This document shows, in pieces, positions 48,612 through 61,343 of a stretch of DNA of 64,000 nucleotides. The translations under genes were made by a program, and so were the position numbers. Location: assembly GCA_014898415.1 (NCBI GenBank), contig RCTD01000006.1:2046001-2110000 (forward strand), written 5' to 3'. Under the pieces are notes generated by a model. It saw nothing but the letters and a program-made list of their open reading frames with translations. It made no database searches and was not told the origin of the DNA. Source of the stretch: Stromatinia cepivora. Its lineage: Eukaryota; Ascomycota; Leotiomycetes; Helotiales; Sclerotiniaceae. Every line of letters starts with the position of its first letter. The first letter of the stretch is position 1.

Positions 48612-48956
48612 GCATTTCCCTCCCGAAAACCATGATCCGCTTCGGATCTCAGCACCTCCTTGATATGAGCTGAGACAGAGCGGCGGCAACAGTTGATCAT
48701 CCACCCCCAAATATGAATTCCCTTCAGTTCATTAAATCAACGAGTAATAGGATAGCAATTGGTACTATTATAGTGCGCCAGTGGGAGAAACTGATTCTTT
48801 TCCACTCCCAAGTTCATCCTCTTGAAGCGTCAAGCCGTCTCCTCATAGCCAGAACCTCTTTGCATACCATATCAACCCATGCATCGAACCTATATTCAAG
48901 TTAGCTTTTTTTTTCCACAACTCTCCATACCGGTAACAATCAACAGAGAAAATCAC

Positions 48957-49651
48957 CTACTCGGAAATTCCATCTCCCCATTCAACTCTCTCATAAACTC
49001 CCCTCTCCTCCTCCTCCTTAGCCGTCAAACCCGGTCCTCTCCCGATCTTTCTATCCGCTCTCTCCGTGGCCCCAACTCCCATAAACAATGCTTGCGGCGT
49101 AATCCCCACACATCTCGCTACAAATTCTCTAAACTTCTTGTCTGGTTCTATTGCCTCCATCGAACTAGCACCACTCTTCAAACTGTCACTTCTCAAACCA
49201 ATCTGACTATTTCCCATTCTAGGATTTCCAGATGCTGGGTATCCAGGATTGAGTTTTGTGTTGGAGGAAGAGAATTGATTAATGCTGGGATTGGGAGAAA
49301 TGGGCGTGAGACCTCTAGCCGGACGACCTTCCATGCGGAGATAGAATTCATCGCGGGATATATCGCGGCCCATGGCTCGCACCGTTTGAGTGTGAAGACG
49401 AGAGAGGATGTCGAGGTCGCAAGCATGAGCACCGATGGCGCAGAAAGTTGTTGGGTCTGTGGTGTTTCATTAGGCAAGGGTTTTGTTATAGACGGAGAGA
49501 GAATGGTGTCAGCAGTTTGAAAGTAAAGTTATCACTTACGGATATTTGGTGGAAGAATTGGAGATGGAGCTTCAGGTATCTGTGCTATCTTTGGAGAGAA
49601 AGTATATGAAGTAGCACGACTTCCGTTGCGTTTTTCGGAGGTGAAAGACAT
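48957..49651 (-). CDS. 203-aa fungal protein, function unknown
   Basis: Two exons (49651-49540 and 49456-48957) joined by an 83-bp intron, GTAAGT...CACAG. Exon 1 encodes a Ser/Pro-rich start (MSFTSEKRNGSRATSYTFSP). Exon 2 has a compact conserved-looking segment (HPTTFCAIGAHACDLDILSR, VRAMGRDISRDEFYLRMEG) and a C-terminal segment with FREFVARCVGITPQALFMGV. A helical cytoplasmic or nuclear protein is likely. No signal peptide or membrane segment. I do not recognise the family. About 345 bp separate it from the secreted candidate downstream. Confidence 0.6.
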
Positions 49652-51127
49652 TATTCCTGGCTGATGAGTGTGATTGTGTAAGAAAGAAATACTGAAATTA
49701 ACACTGCGCCTTGCAGTCAAATACCTCTATCAAAGATGTATCGAATACGGCAGGTGTTCAGAAAGAAGGGAGTACAAGAGAATGGAAGGTTATATCAAAG
49801 AAATGATTCAACAAGGAAAGAATTACAGAAGTTTCTGAGAGAAAATGCGCAACTGTAAAGATTGGATTAGATGAAAGTGATTCACTATGTGTTTTTATGC
49901 TGCTAAAGGTGAAGGTGGATAGAAACTCAAGCAAACATCGAATCAAATTGTGAATCACCAGATTATATCGGCTTTTAATTTCTCTTTTATCTTCTTGGGG
50001 AAGGAACGTGTTTGTAAAATCTATTATCGTAGTATTAGATGAGGAAGGAAGTAACTAGCAAGAAGGAAGCTACTCACGTTTTTCCCAAAGTTTATATTGA
50101 GCCAGAAACATCAAGAAAAACAACTTCATAGCAGATATCGGATATCAAATTAACTACATAATATCTAAATCAATTGTATATCAATAAACATAGTTCTGAA
50201 CCCATATACCGAAATTTCAAGCTCTGTCTATTATGTTGAAATAAAAATAATATTTTATTTTTAATGAATTTACATATTATATAAATAAATGGTATAATCT
50301 CCAGACTTCCAGAAAGTGGTCTTTGGAAAATCAAACATGCAAAAAAACATTTCCTTAGAAGGTCAAAGTCTATATAAAAATAACTAGAATCTTTTTAACC
50401 ACAATCCTACTGGTAACCACTTTTCTATTAAGAAGGAACCAATTGGTCTCTCGCAACTCGGAAGCTCCTCCACATCCATAAAAGGGCGTCACATCCTCGC
50501 ACCCTCATCACTCAGTGACACAAGCCTGCATTTACTCAAAATAGGGAGTAACGATAGTGTAATGTACTCTTACACTGAATACACCCATGGGGGACTATTA
50601 GGACGTTGTGCATGAATATATGCAGCAAGAGTTGGGTCTGTTGATCTTAATATTGATAGACTCCCTGACAGAGGATGGAAGTTTTGAACAGGGTTTCCAA
50701 TAGGCTAAACTGCAATCCAGTAGTAAAGGACTTTTGAATCAGACACCAGCGCTGGCATCCTTTCTTTCTTCCTTCCACATCCTGATGTATAATTAATCAA
50801 CAAGCTTACTATACTGTAGAATTGTAAATGCATCAATTAGCGAGCATTAAGAGCATTGGTGATCCATAGGTTGAGGGTAATTTTTTAATTCTGGAGCTCA
50901 TCTAGCTATAGCCTGATAACCACGGTATAGATATCTATCGAGATCTAAGTAGACATTGCCAAGGGTAAATAAGAACCATGATATAAAGTTGAGCTCTCCC
51001 TATCCATTCAAATAAATTTAATAGTTCCGCCCACCCCCTCATCCTTCCGATGATTGCGAGAAAATAGCTCTTATCTGCCAGGAAAACATCGTAGGAAATC
51101 ACCACGAACATCGAATGCCAACCAATT
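49652..51127. other. Intergenic, no supported gene
   Basis: 1.5 kb between two minus-strand genes. It is moderately AT-rich around 50150-50300 with no element ends that I can identify. Confidence 0.45.
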
Positions 51128-54100
51128 CTAACCCTGCCAACTATATGGGAGAAGACCAGGTACTCTCTCCATCTCCCTCAAGCAAACGCCAGCAGCTAAA
51201 TATCTGAAACTTTTTAAAGGCTCGTCCCGAGCGCTTTTCGGCTCTTTATCATCTAAAGAGGCGGCAAAACATGCAATGCTGCGCTCAAGGGCTTCATCTG
51301 AGTACTCATCATTGACCCTGATGATGCAATTAATGATGAATGCGGCAACCTCATCGTATTTCTCTTTCATGCTGGTGCAGAGCTCTCTTTGCTTTTTGCT
51401 TACCGACCCAACCTTTCCGAGGATGTTGCCAACGAATACCTCTCGCTCGCTGACTGGACGACTCGGATGCTCACTATATTGATGCATTATGTCTAGCATA
51501 TTGTTTTCGTAGCTGCATTACTATTAGTTTCGCCAATTGCATAGAAGACAACACGCGAGCTTACATCTCCTGAATTTCCAGCGCTTCATTGCGCAGATGT
51601 TGCCAGAGTATTCCCTGAGAACGAGATTTAACGAATTCCCAAACGTGTTGCATGACATCCGGGCTACCATTGGCTTGCATGTCCAGCTTTTGAACATCTT
51701 CAAAGACTTGTCGCTCATCAATTGCACGGTAAAGCTTTCCACAAGTTTTTGGACTTTCATAATACTTGATGTTCGAGACCTCGTCTTCTTCGTCCATTGC
51801 TTCTATGGGCGCATACTCTTTTGCGAATTCTAGACGATCGGTAGGCCGATTCGAAATCTTGATATGAGGTCCTGGAGCCATGAAATCAGGACGCCAAAGA
51901 GTACTCTTGGGCACACTTGAATTATATATATCAGGCTAAAGAGGTTTTCAAATCAGTGGGGTACCTAAGTCCAGTATAAGAAGATCACCATACCGCTATT
52001 CCTGTTTTGGAGAAATCAACCGCAGTTGAGCAAAGCTCCGCCAACGTAAGGCATTGGGGACATTGAGTTCCCATCTCATTTTGATCTGCATAGACTTGAT
52101 GTCTATTCGATATAACACCAAGTTGATCTGTCTTCATAAAGGTCAAGAAGAAATCAGCCATGTCTTGTTGTGTCACTGGGCGGCCAATGTCGAGAGGTGG
52201 TAATCGTGGGTAATCCGCGGGTATTACAGTCTTCTTCAACTTCATGTCAGGATCAAACATGACATAATAGAGATCTCCGTCCAGATCACCACCTGACAGC
52301 TGGCTTGGTAGATCGCGAGCTCCTTTCTGACTAAAGCAAATGCAGTTGTAGAGCCTCTTCAGCGGAGAGTTACTTGGAACATCCACGGCATTAACCAATT
52401 GAATGTCTCCAGGATGAAGCGCCGGAGCGCGAGTAATAACAACACTCGATTGTACCAGAGTGGTGCGCTTTCCATCCTCAAGCCAGCAACAGTATATTTC
52501 GCCTTCTTTCAAAATCCCAGTCTCGTCCATTATGCCGTGCAAATGATAGCCCTTCTCGACGGGTATCCTAGCTTTATGCTTTAAAGTGCGAAGTTCTATC
52601 AAGACTGCCATCTCAAGAACATCGCGCAAGAACACGTCGTTTCTAAAGTCAAGGTCTAAAGAAGAACAGTGGTCGATTAGATACGGAAGGAGAACGACAT
52701 CACCAACTCTTTTCCTTTCAAGAAATGTCGACGCATTATATGCATTAGCCGTAATTGCTCTCAATCGTGTGACTTCCTTTTCTTGGAGTTTCATAAAGTA
52801 TTCGGGCTCGACTCCCAAGTCTTCCAGAATCTTAATGAATTGTCGGTTAAGATACATAGGAAGTGGTTTGTATGCACCGCCACATATCTCAAGATCGTCC
52901 GAAATCGATCCGTCGAACTTGATCATAGACTCCCTGAGTCGTAAATAATCTCCCGGGAGACGGGTATCCAAAGAGATCATACCTTTGGCACCTGTCATGA
53001 ATGGTAAGCTTTGTTATGAACGACATTATTATCCCTTGTAAAGATGAGAAACGTTAAGGAATCGGATCATAGGTTTCGAAAGATTTTCAAACTAACCTTG
53101 GTATCGAATTTGGAAACATGTCGGCTTTGCACGATTTTTGTTCGGTAACTTTTCCCATATCTTGTACATCAAGGACTCCGACATTGTCCCCACTCCATCA
53201 CTGAAGACTCTGCCATTGCGCTCGACGTCAGGAATTCTTTCTATTGTAACACTCTTCTTATCAAGAGTAATGGCGTTTGGTGTATCAGAGAATGCCTGTC
53301 CAATTCGTGCTGCACATTTGGCTGGAGAGCGAATCGCTGTAAAATTGCCTAGGTCATGAATGATATGCTGGGCATCGTGATATCCATCTTCGTTGAAGAA
53401 TGGCGCCACAAACCAACAAGATTGTGTTCGGAGAGAGGAATGTGAGGATCCTAAATATTCGTACTTTTGATTTGCGATTGAAAATCCATTTTGTAGGATA
53501 TTCTTAAATACTCCATCGAAAATCTCATCGTTGACAACATTTGAAGCATACTGAATTCTACCACCATCTTCATCGCAGAAGTTCACACGTACAAAATTAC
53601 CATGACTACCTAAAATGGAAATTCAATTGTCAGTATTCTGGTCAGATATTGAGAAGGAGGGGCAGCTTTAAAATGGGTAGAGATAAAAACACAAGACGTA
53701 AGCAGAATAGTGCTTACCTGCATATCTTCGGAGAATACGATTGTTACTCTCAGTCTCAGGGCCGTCGAGATAAAACCCAGCAGGAGTAATGGTGACTCGA
53801 TGAACCAGAGCAGTATTCTGAGATGCAGTTCCCCCAAAATCCTCAGCGTAAAGAGCCTCTTGCGTTGAAAGCTTCTCATTTTTCAAAAGCAGTTCGACAA
53901 TGGCGTTCTTGTCAAAATCTTCCGCCTTAACATTAGGTCCAGGGAATGGAAGCTGATGGAAAAGTCTCCTCGTAGCTGCGACACAAATTGGAAGACTAGA
54001 TCGTTCGAACATCGACGTAAAGGTTGGTAGAAGATCAATTACTTGGCGAGGAGAGAGAAAAACATTTTGGGCTAGCTTTTGGACCTGAAATGTCAAGGGA

Positions 54101-55065
54101 AACGGCAGGATATTATTGAAGCTTCCTAAGGCCTCTTGGAGCCTCTTAAGTCCCGCAATATGAGATTCCGTGGGTTGGGTGACTGCAACGGGATGATGAA
54201 TCATTGATGGAATGCCTCGAGCATTCTTCAACGATTCTAACTTTTGTTCAATATCGAGAGAAAAACCACCTATGCCTTTCAATGTACAACGATACACAAG
54301 GGAGCTACCCGCGATTTCCCTGTGCTCCTTGTCAAATGCAGCAATGCGAGATCTCTTTGGAAGATGGTTGTTGCCGTTTCTAAGGTTTATTGTACGAAGC
54401 ATATTTGTGATCTCAGTGAAGACATCGTCTTTTGCGGGATCTTTGAAGAAGTGAGGAGGTTGATGGAGTGTGGCAGTGATTGCTGAATTATGGCCATCAT
54501 CCGTGGTGAGAAGTTCGATTGTATCATACCGAATGACCATTCGTAATCCGTTGTAGAGAATCAATATCATGGCCCTCTCCCTGAAATGGACAGTGACATC
54601 ACCTTCCCACTTTTTCTCCTCCACGAAAACCAAGTTCTCTTTCACATAATTCCAATTGCCACACATAATTGAAGTGCATTCAAACGAAGTGTTAGCAATT
54701 GGTGGACCATGTTGAAGAATTGAGTTTTCGATACGTTGTTTCTCCTCCCTCTCCAGACATCGAAGTAAATACGGATTCGCAGGAAACTTGCTCTTTTCAC
54801 AATAAATCGGCCTGCTGTGGAAAACAAGCTTTGGACGAGGAGCCAATGAGTTTCGTTGCTTGCTGTTTGGTCTTCTTTCACCATATCGTCTTAAAAACTT
54901 CTCACCATCTGTACCAGTACGAAAGGTGATTTTCCCAAAGTCCTTGGTTCGAGCAGTGTGGCAATGAAAGGCACGAATCGCAAGAACATCGATCTTAGGC
55001 TTGAGAAATTTTCGAAGATCGTGCTCTCCAGTCTGGACTGGCACATTTGTGATGTGAATCTCCAT
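51128..55065 (-). CDS. Cellular RNA-dependent RNA polymerase (QDE-1/SAD-1 superfamily)
   Basis: 1,204 aa in five exons (55065-53718, 53609-53097, 52991-51994, 51935-51565, 51512-51128); all four introns (52-108 bp) join in frame. The start is the first ATG after GTG-rich upstream sequence and gives MEIHITNVP, an RRM-like N terminus typical of fungal RdRPs. The double-psi beta-barrel core has the catalytic motif QLSGGDLDGDLYYVMFD, with its three Asp at residues 856, 858 and 860 (52271-52285). The CWFVAPF, FSDGVGTMSE and FQIRYQGAKG blocks are further family landmarks. These enzymes make double-stranded RNA from aberrant or unpaired transcripts, feeding Dicer and Argonaute in quelling or meiotic silencing. 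Which paralogue clade this is cannot be settled by eye. Nothing looks broken. Confidence 0.92.
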
Positions 55066-55884
55066 CGCGTCTTTTGACTTTGGAGGAGTCACCACCGTAA
55101 GATGTGAGCCACACTTGATGGAGAGATATTATGAAGGAATGGGATGGTTTAGATAGGATAGAAAAATAGTCGAATATATGATCGACCTGAGGCGAAATAA
55201 TATTATTTGAGGTGAAAAACACAAGATGGTAATGTTAAAGGCGAGGCTCGGTGAGCTGCAGGTAACCGTCGCGGAAAAATCACTGATTGGCTACTACCTA
55301 GGTAGTAATATCCAAGAAGGAAAAGATGCATAAGCGGCAGTTGCTGTAGAATTAAAGCTACCTCCGCTTATCGGTAGGTGGGGTTACAATACAATACGAC
55401 ACGATCAATTGCTCAATTGCTCAATTGCTCAAATGCTCAAATGCTCAATCAACTCGCTACCTCTATAGATTCTTCAGTTCATGGCTCACGCCAACTCGCT
55501 TTCTATATCCTCGCAATGCTATATTCAACTCCCCCTTCTTAATGATTGCGGAGCGATAAAACAAATAATGGAAATAACTGCAAATTTACTTGCCCGTGAA
55601 GCAAAAGGTCTATTGTCGAGGGGCAGGAATAGAATAAGGTTGAAGAGTGCGCTTGAGTAATTTCTCAATTCTATCGTAAAGGCTTATATGCCGTGAATAT
55701 AGACACGAAATGAACTTCGGATGCGTTGATGTATATTGGTAGAGATGGTATAATTATGAATACCTTTTGTGCTTGAGTCAGATGGGCAACGACAACGTGC
55801 GAAGCGCATATGAGGAGAAAATACAACTACAAAGTCATGAGTAACGATGATGAAAATAGGACTTACTAAGTCCATCAAAACATT
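55066..55884. other. Intergenic with 9-bp tandem repeat
   Basis: Promoter side of the RdRP gene. A short tandem ATTGCTCAA/ATGCTCAA array lies at about 55408-55448. No gene supported. Confidence 0.5.
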
Positions 55885-57249
55885 CTAGAGCTTCATGAGA
55901 TCTCTCGCGGGGTAATAAACATCAAACGTTTTGTCCCTAACCTGCTCCTGCTTGAGGTCGAAAATCGTACTCAGCTCATTCTTTTCCTCCTCATTCAGAA
56001 GTTCCACCCGATCTTCAAGCGAAACCAGTGGTCCAAAGTACTTTTCGTCAAGAAACTTCCAGTATATCTCATCAAACATCTGACTATGTCTTACCGCAAT
56101 GCATACCCAAAATAAACCATTATGCATGGACTGTTCCATACGAGTAGATAATCGTTGAGATTCAAGAAGCTTTTCATTTTTCATCTGCTCTTCCTCGCAT
56201 TCTCTCAATGCAGAGAGAAATGGTCGAAGCTGTGGTGTATAGCGAGTTAGAAAATAGTCTAGGTCATCCTCCTAGTCTTTAGGACCCTGCAACAAGAGCC
56301 ACCAAGGTGCAGCGTAGGTAAACTCTGATGGCGCTACATATGAAAACTCTAAGTCAACAACTGCTGAAATCTGGAATCGCTCCATTTTGGCGAGGACATT
56401 TGAAGGCCTAAAATCGTCGCAGAAGAGTCTGAATGACTCGTTGGAATATTCTGCACAGACTTGACGAACAACTCTACGAAATAGACACCGGGATACATAT
56501 TTCTTTTTGCAATCCAGTTCATCTTCAACGACACCATTTCGTTGATATCTAAGCTGGGCGAGATGTTGCTCAGCCAATAAATCGAAATATTCAATAGAGG
56601 AGGTAAAGGTCGAGTCAGTAAGATGTTCCGGAGCCAAATTCGCCGATATTGACAATTCGCTCAGGCGAATTGAAAGAGGCCGCCAACCGATTGCAAAATT
56701 CCCTTCATCTGTTCGCACTAGACAACTAATGCGGTTGAACTCTGGTTTTGACATATCAAGAACAATATTGGCCATAGCATGATAGGCTACCTTCAAAGCT
56801 CAGTCGCTGATTTTTGGGTTTAAGTTTGGGCGTCCTTCTTACGTGGGATCCTTCAAAGCGTTGGAGATCAAATCACCTTCGATAAATTCTTCAACAATAT
56901 ATGGTCCAACCCAGGACGTTCCGCATCCGAGTACTCGTGGGACAGGAACATTGGTATGTTGGTGCAAATATCGAAGAACAATTGCCTCGTTCTCAACTCT
57001 TTCAGTACGGTATACAGTCTTACCAAGTGCTGCGAATCGAACAATAGCGTGAAAACCGTCCTCGTACCTCACTCTATAACAGATATTGTAGGCACCATTT
57101 TTCCAAAGAGCCGCGCCGAGTTTGTGACCTGGTCGATGCTTTTTTGCTAATTGACAGGCGAGTTGCTCGGGATCTCCATTTAACAATTGCCCTAGCCATA
57201 TCTCAAAGTTCCGATCTTGTCTCTCTTGAGCGATGGGATCGAAATACAT
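55885..57249 (-). pseudogene. APH-type kinase pseudogene with three in-frame stops
   Basis: One continuous frame of 455 codons from ATG (57249) to 55885 is broken by TAA (56841-56839), TGA (56802-56800) and TAG (56274-56272). The frame never shifts. The sequence across the stops remains family-like (ALKDP-stop-EGRPNLNPKISD-stop-ALKVAYHAMANIVLDM). The fold is aminoglycoside-phosphotransferase/kinase: NICYRVRYEDG and IVRFAA near the ATP site, YIVEEFIEGD hinge, catalytic-loop equivalent LFCDDFRPSNVL (Cys where the family usually has His), and AVVDLEF for the metal-binding Asp. No intron with usable phase can remove the stops. TAA and TAG are as expected from C-to-T changes at CA (from CAA and TGG); TGA could come from CGA. 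Confidence 0.8.
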
Positions 57250-58371
57250 GGTTCCCGCTGAAGGGTCTCAATGTAGGTATAGTGCAGGTGCGTCTCTATG
57301 AGTTGAGGTAAGTTTACGATGTATGATATTCCGAGAGAAGTGAAGTATCAAAGTAAATCAAAATGATAAAGGTTTGCTAGCTGCAGGGACTAAGGGTAGA
57401 GGAGAGCGCGAGAATCAATGTGGAGGTCGGGAAACCCCTTACAGTAAGCAATTAGCTCAGCACAGCAACAGCCAATCAAGCTAAAGCAAGGGCACCAAAA
57501 AGGCCAAGCATGTACGTGCACGGCGGAGCGTAAAATCACAGAAAGGGATGACAATGATGATATCCACCAAATTCAGCCACGAGAGCCAGCTAATCACGTT
57601 TCTCGCGAGTATGGGTGCCATAGTACAGAGGAATAAGTTTGTAGAAATGCACAATGCCATGAAGTTCGAACTACATAAGTACAATACAATCATCAATGGT
57701 TTCGCAGCAGAAAATTAACTAGTGACATAGGTAAATTTGAGGAAACGAGAAACCGGGGCGAATTGAGGAGGAACAGAGAAGGTGGAAAGGACAGACTGGC
57801 ATAACAGGGTATGGTATGGTGGTGTATGGTATTAAGATGCGAAATACAAGACAATAAACACATGACAGTATTGCAAAGTAACAATTTCTCTCATCTAGCT
57901 CTTGTATAAACTCCCGTGGCGCTACCTAAAGCGCCGTATTCCTTCCTCCTTCTTCTCTTGTAGCAAATTAGTGATAGTTTTCCAGAGTAGCGCCTTCTCC
58001 TTGAATTCCGAAGCCTTTCCTCTCAGACCCTTAGAGATCATGTTCGTTGAATTGTTCTTGGTGGAAGACGACAAAATGGCACTTATGCACGTTTCTCATA
58101 TTCATCCCCGTTTTCTCCTAACCTCGAGCTCATATGATCCGAAGTGTATTGATCCTCAAAAGAGAGAGTCCAGGTCCAAAGTTGTCCAAAACATAGGCAG
58201 CTAAATCATAGACCCGATGCCGCCGTAGTTCCATCTGGTAAATCGAGAAGATATTGTTGTCCAACTCGAATCGGAACATTCAGTATACAGTAAGGAAATA
58301 CGAAAGACCTAAGCAATACCGCACTCAAAATCTATCCAATGATTACCATAGTGAATGTCAGAGGAGTTTTG
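57250..58371. other. Intergenic, no supported gene
   Basis: 1.1 kb between the pseudogene and the next minus-strand gene. Only short domain-less frames. Confidence 0.45.
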
Positions 58372-60276
58372 CTAATAAGGAGGCATATCCAACGCTTTGA
58401 ACGCAGCATATGCCTGAGCGACCCCAACTACAAAAGACGCCAAAGCAAGAAAAACAGTCAGTAATCCAAAGATGATGACGCCCATGAAAGTATAATAGTT
58501 GAGGGCATCCCTAGAATCTCGCAGTAATTGCCGCAAACCACGCGGCTTTTGACTGTCCATATACTGTCGAAGTTCTTGAACACGGCCCTCGAACATGCCA
58601 AAATTGGAGTAATCTATGGTACTTTTGTTTTGCTTTGTTTGAATAATTCCTTGGAGATTCTCCCACTGTGACTCGTAGTATGACTGCACTCTGCCAGTCG
58701 CGGAGTCATCCTCTATCCATGGCATATGGTATTGTTTAAGGGTTTGGATGTTGCATGTGTTCACTGGATTTTGATCTTCATCGATGACCGTCTCGTACTC
58801 TTGTTTGAGCTTTTCCCTGATCCTCAATTTATTCTTAGAGTTCTCGCCCAGAGGTGAAATTGAGAAAATTATGGCCCATGTCTTTTCAATATCAGCTTTC
58901 ACTTCCTTCAAGACTGACAGCTCTTGTGGTTGACGGTATATACTAGACCACCGAATACTATCAACCCTTTAGTACAGTATTGAATACTCTGGGAAAATAC
59001 AACTGACCAGTCGTTCTGAAAGATGCTCAACATTCCCCAGATAAATGGCCGTAAGCGTGCAATTTTTAGACATTTGTTTTGATGGTTTAAAAGTAGATGT
59101 TCTTCGAGTATATCCGTCCAGACTATTCGAAGATCACCGATCGACTTCAAAGATCCGATATTTAAGTCATCAATTCGTCCAGCATTTGCGGGGGAGAATT
59201 CGAATGACGTCCGGGGTTTTGAAGTTCTCGACAGAGATAGAATAGATACCACAAGTTCTGGTCCTTGAAAAGCAAGAATTTGTTCAAGGCTGGCACCTCC
59301 ACAAGCGTCTCTTAATAGATCCGTGGGCGACCATAGTATCTGGTGGCTATTGGGACCCAGACCCGAATCATCTTCTATTAAACAATCATTGAATATTTTT
59401 AGGGATATTGCAACCAAAAGAATATGGATGCCGTAATCTTGCCTCAGTTCAGTGTGGAAAATATTATTTTCGGGATTCAGAGGGGCATCTTCAGGCTGGC
59501 TCAGTACTCCGCTTGCGTAGCACCGCTCGAGAATAGCGCCAATTGTTGAAGTCGTAGAGTTCCTCATTTCGATTGATGTTTGAACAATGGAGATTAAAAT
59601 CTTTACCAAAATTGCTGCTCGAGCATCTGGATCGTCAGTCCCAATTTCGAGTAACCACGGTATCATTTCTTTATCACACTCATTGAGTATTCGTTTCCAA
59701 AACCATTCTCTCCGCACCGCCTCTGTAGCAGACACAGACCGTTGTCCGTATCCAAAGAAGGTCCTGAAGTGATTGTCCCAAACGGTGTCAAACTTTGAGC
59801 GATCAAATCTGTTGAAAGGTTCTCCTGGATGATCCAGATTTATCACTTGATCATGGTTTAGTTCAATCTTACGAATTGGCCAGGGACTGGCACAAGCCCG
59901 AGCTAGGAATTCATCTAGGTACTTTGGACAGCTTCGTGGTCGTGGAACCTCAGGTCGTGTTTCTAGGAACTACTCATTAGTATCGAATTTCCAACACAAC
60001 TTGGAAAAATTGGGGTTTCGGACGATAAGGACGCAGTGCAGAAGATGCTTCTGGTACCGGAGCTGCATTATTCTCTAGGTCAATTCCACCGATGTTTGTT
60101 CTGCTCCTGCTTTCTTTCAATACCTGGATTCCATATTCTACCAATTGCTGTAGCTTTGCGACAGGAACTGTGACTAGCTCTTCATCTTGAGACTTGTGTA
60201 TATTTGTCTTTTCAGGTGCAATGGCCGAGTTTCCATTGATGTGAGAATTGAAATATGTCGCAGGCAATCCATCCAT
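58372..60276 (-). CDS. 607-aa protein with C-terminal membrane segments
   Basis: Proposed exons are 60276-60001, 59969-59008 and 58957-58372. Intron 2 (59007-58958) has good signals (GTCAGT, TACTAAA, ATAG). Intron 1 would be only 31 nt (60000-59970) with a strong ATACTAAT branch and TAG. The alternative donor GTACCAG upstream at about 60057 gives 88 nt and removes 19 codons. The N terminus is soluble with a short helical segment (VAKLQQLVEYGIQVLKE). The middle is a helical domain with WSPTDLLRDACGGASLEQIL. The C terminus has one or two membrane helices (YTFMGVIIFGLLTVFLALAS, FVVGVAQAYAAF). I do not know a function; the layout resembles many lineage-specific fungal membrane proteins. Confidence 0.65.
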
Positions 60277-61343
60277 GGTGTTTCGATCATCTAGAATGCC
60301 ATTAGTTTTTGGTACCGGGCATCGTTGTCAGACATGCCTACCCATGTCTCAAATAACGGGAAGATGCGAAGGAGATAAGTATGTTTATCTACGCGGAGCT
60401 CAGGTGCCTAGTTACCGCAACTGTCTCCGTAAAATGGTGCTTGAATTACTCCATCGTTTACCTCATCGCTTTCGATGTCTGTCGTTCCGAGATAAGGCTG
60501 AGCTTGCGTAACTGCTCGTTTTTAATCAATGGGAAGATTTCGAGTTGCGGCGTTGTACAACTCGTCCAACATTGTGAGACCTCAAATAAATGGTGCTAAC
60601 GATATTTCAGCTTCATAAAGACTGGGGTCCAAATATCCAATGTAACGCTCCAGGAGCCAATGGCAATCCTTGAAATTGTTCCACTAATTTACACAGGCAC
60701 TTTTCTCCTGAACTCATCATGAATAAGTAGCAAAAAATTACTCTGTCTTGTCAGGTGATAGTATAACATAACAATAATCAAGAAAGCCAGAGACAGAAGT
60801 GAAGGAACTTCCAGGAAAAATAGAAGAAATCTTAAGAAATGAGAAATAATGACACAAAAATAACTAGAAGAATTTTTGGGCAATTAGAAGCACCAAGAAG
60901 TGGGGTAGCCCTTTATCACGTGCCATATCTCATAACTACAATCCCGTACTATTCAAATACCAAAGCACAGTGCTTGAAGATATGCTACAAAAAGTTGTGT
61001 ACCTAGTATTTGATCTTATTTATCGATGGAATCAAGTTGTTATCAAAGTTTTGTTGAATAGGATTTTGGGGTACAGGGTCATCCTAGGATATAAAATTAA
61101 GATCTAGATTCAGAGATATACATATATCATCTATCATCTGAGAAGAAGATTAAGCATTTCTCGGGGAAGTCTATCTACATATCACAAGGGCAATATGATG
61201 TATTGTATGAGATGTTTGCAGTTGAGCCTTCACTTTTTACACATTCAAACGCCCCGGAGAACAAACATGAAGCAAAATATACTTCAATTCACGTGTCAAA
61301 ACTATCCTATTAATAACCTTTTCACGGTACCCTTTTCCAATCC
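60277..61343. other. Intergenic, no supported gene
   Basis: About 1.07 kb between two minus-strand genes; nothing recognised. Confidence 0.45.

Noticed and set aside
56800..56842. Intron to rescue the kinase frame
   Set aside because: A GTAAGA donor exists, but every nearby AG gives the wrong phase or retains a stop, while the unspliced frame remains family-like.
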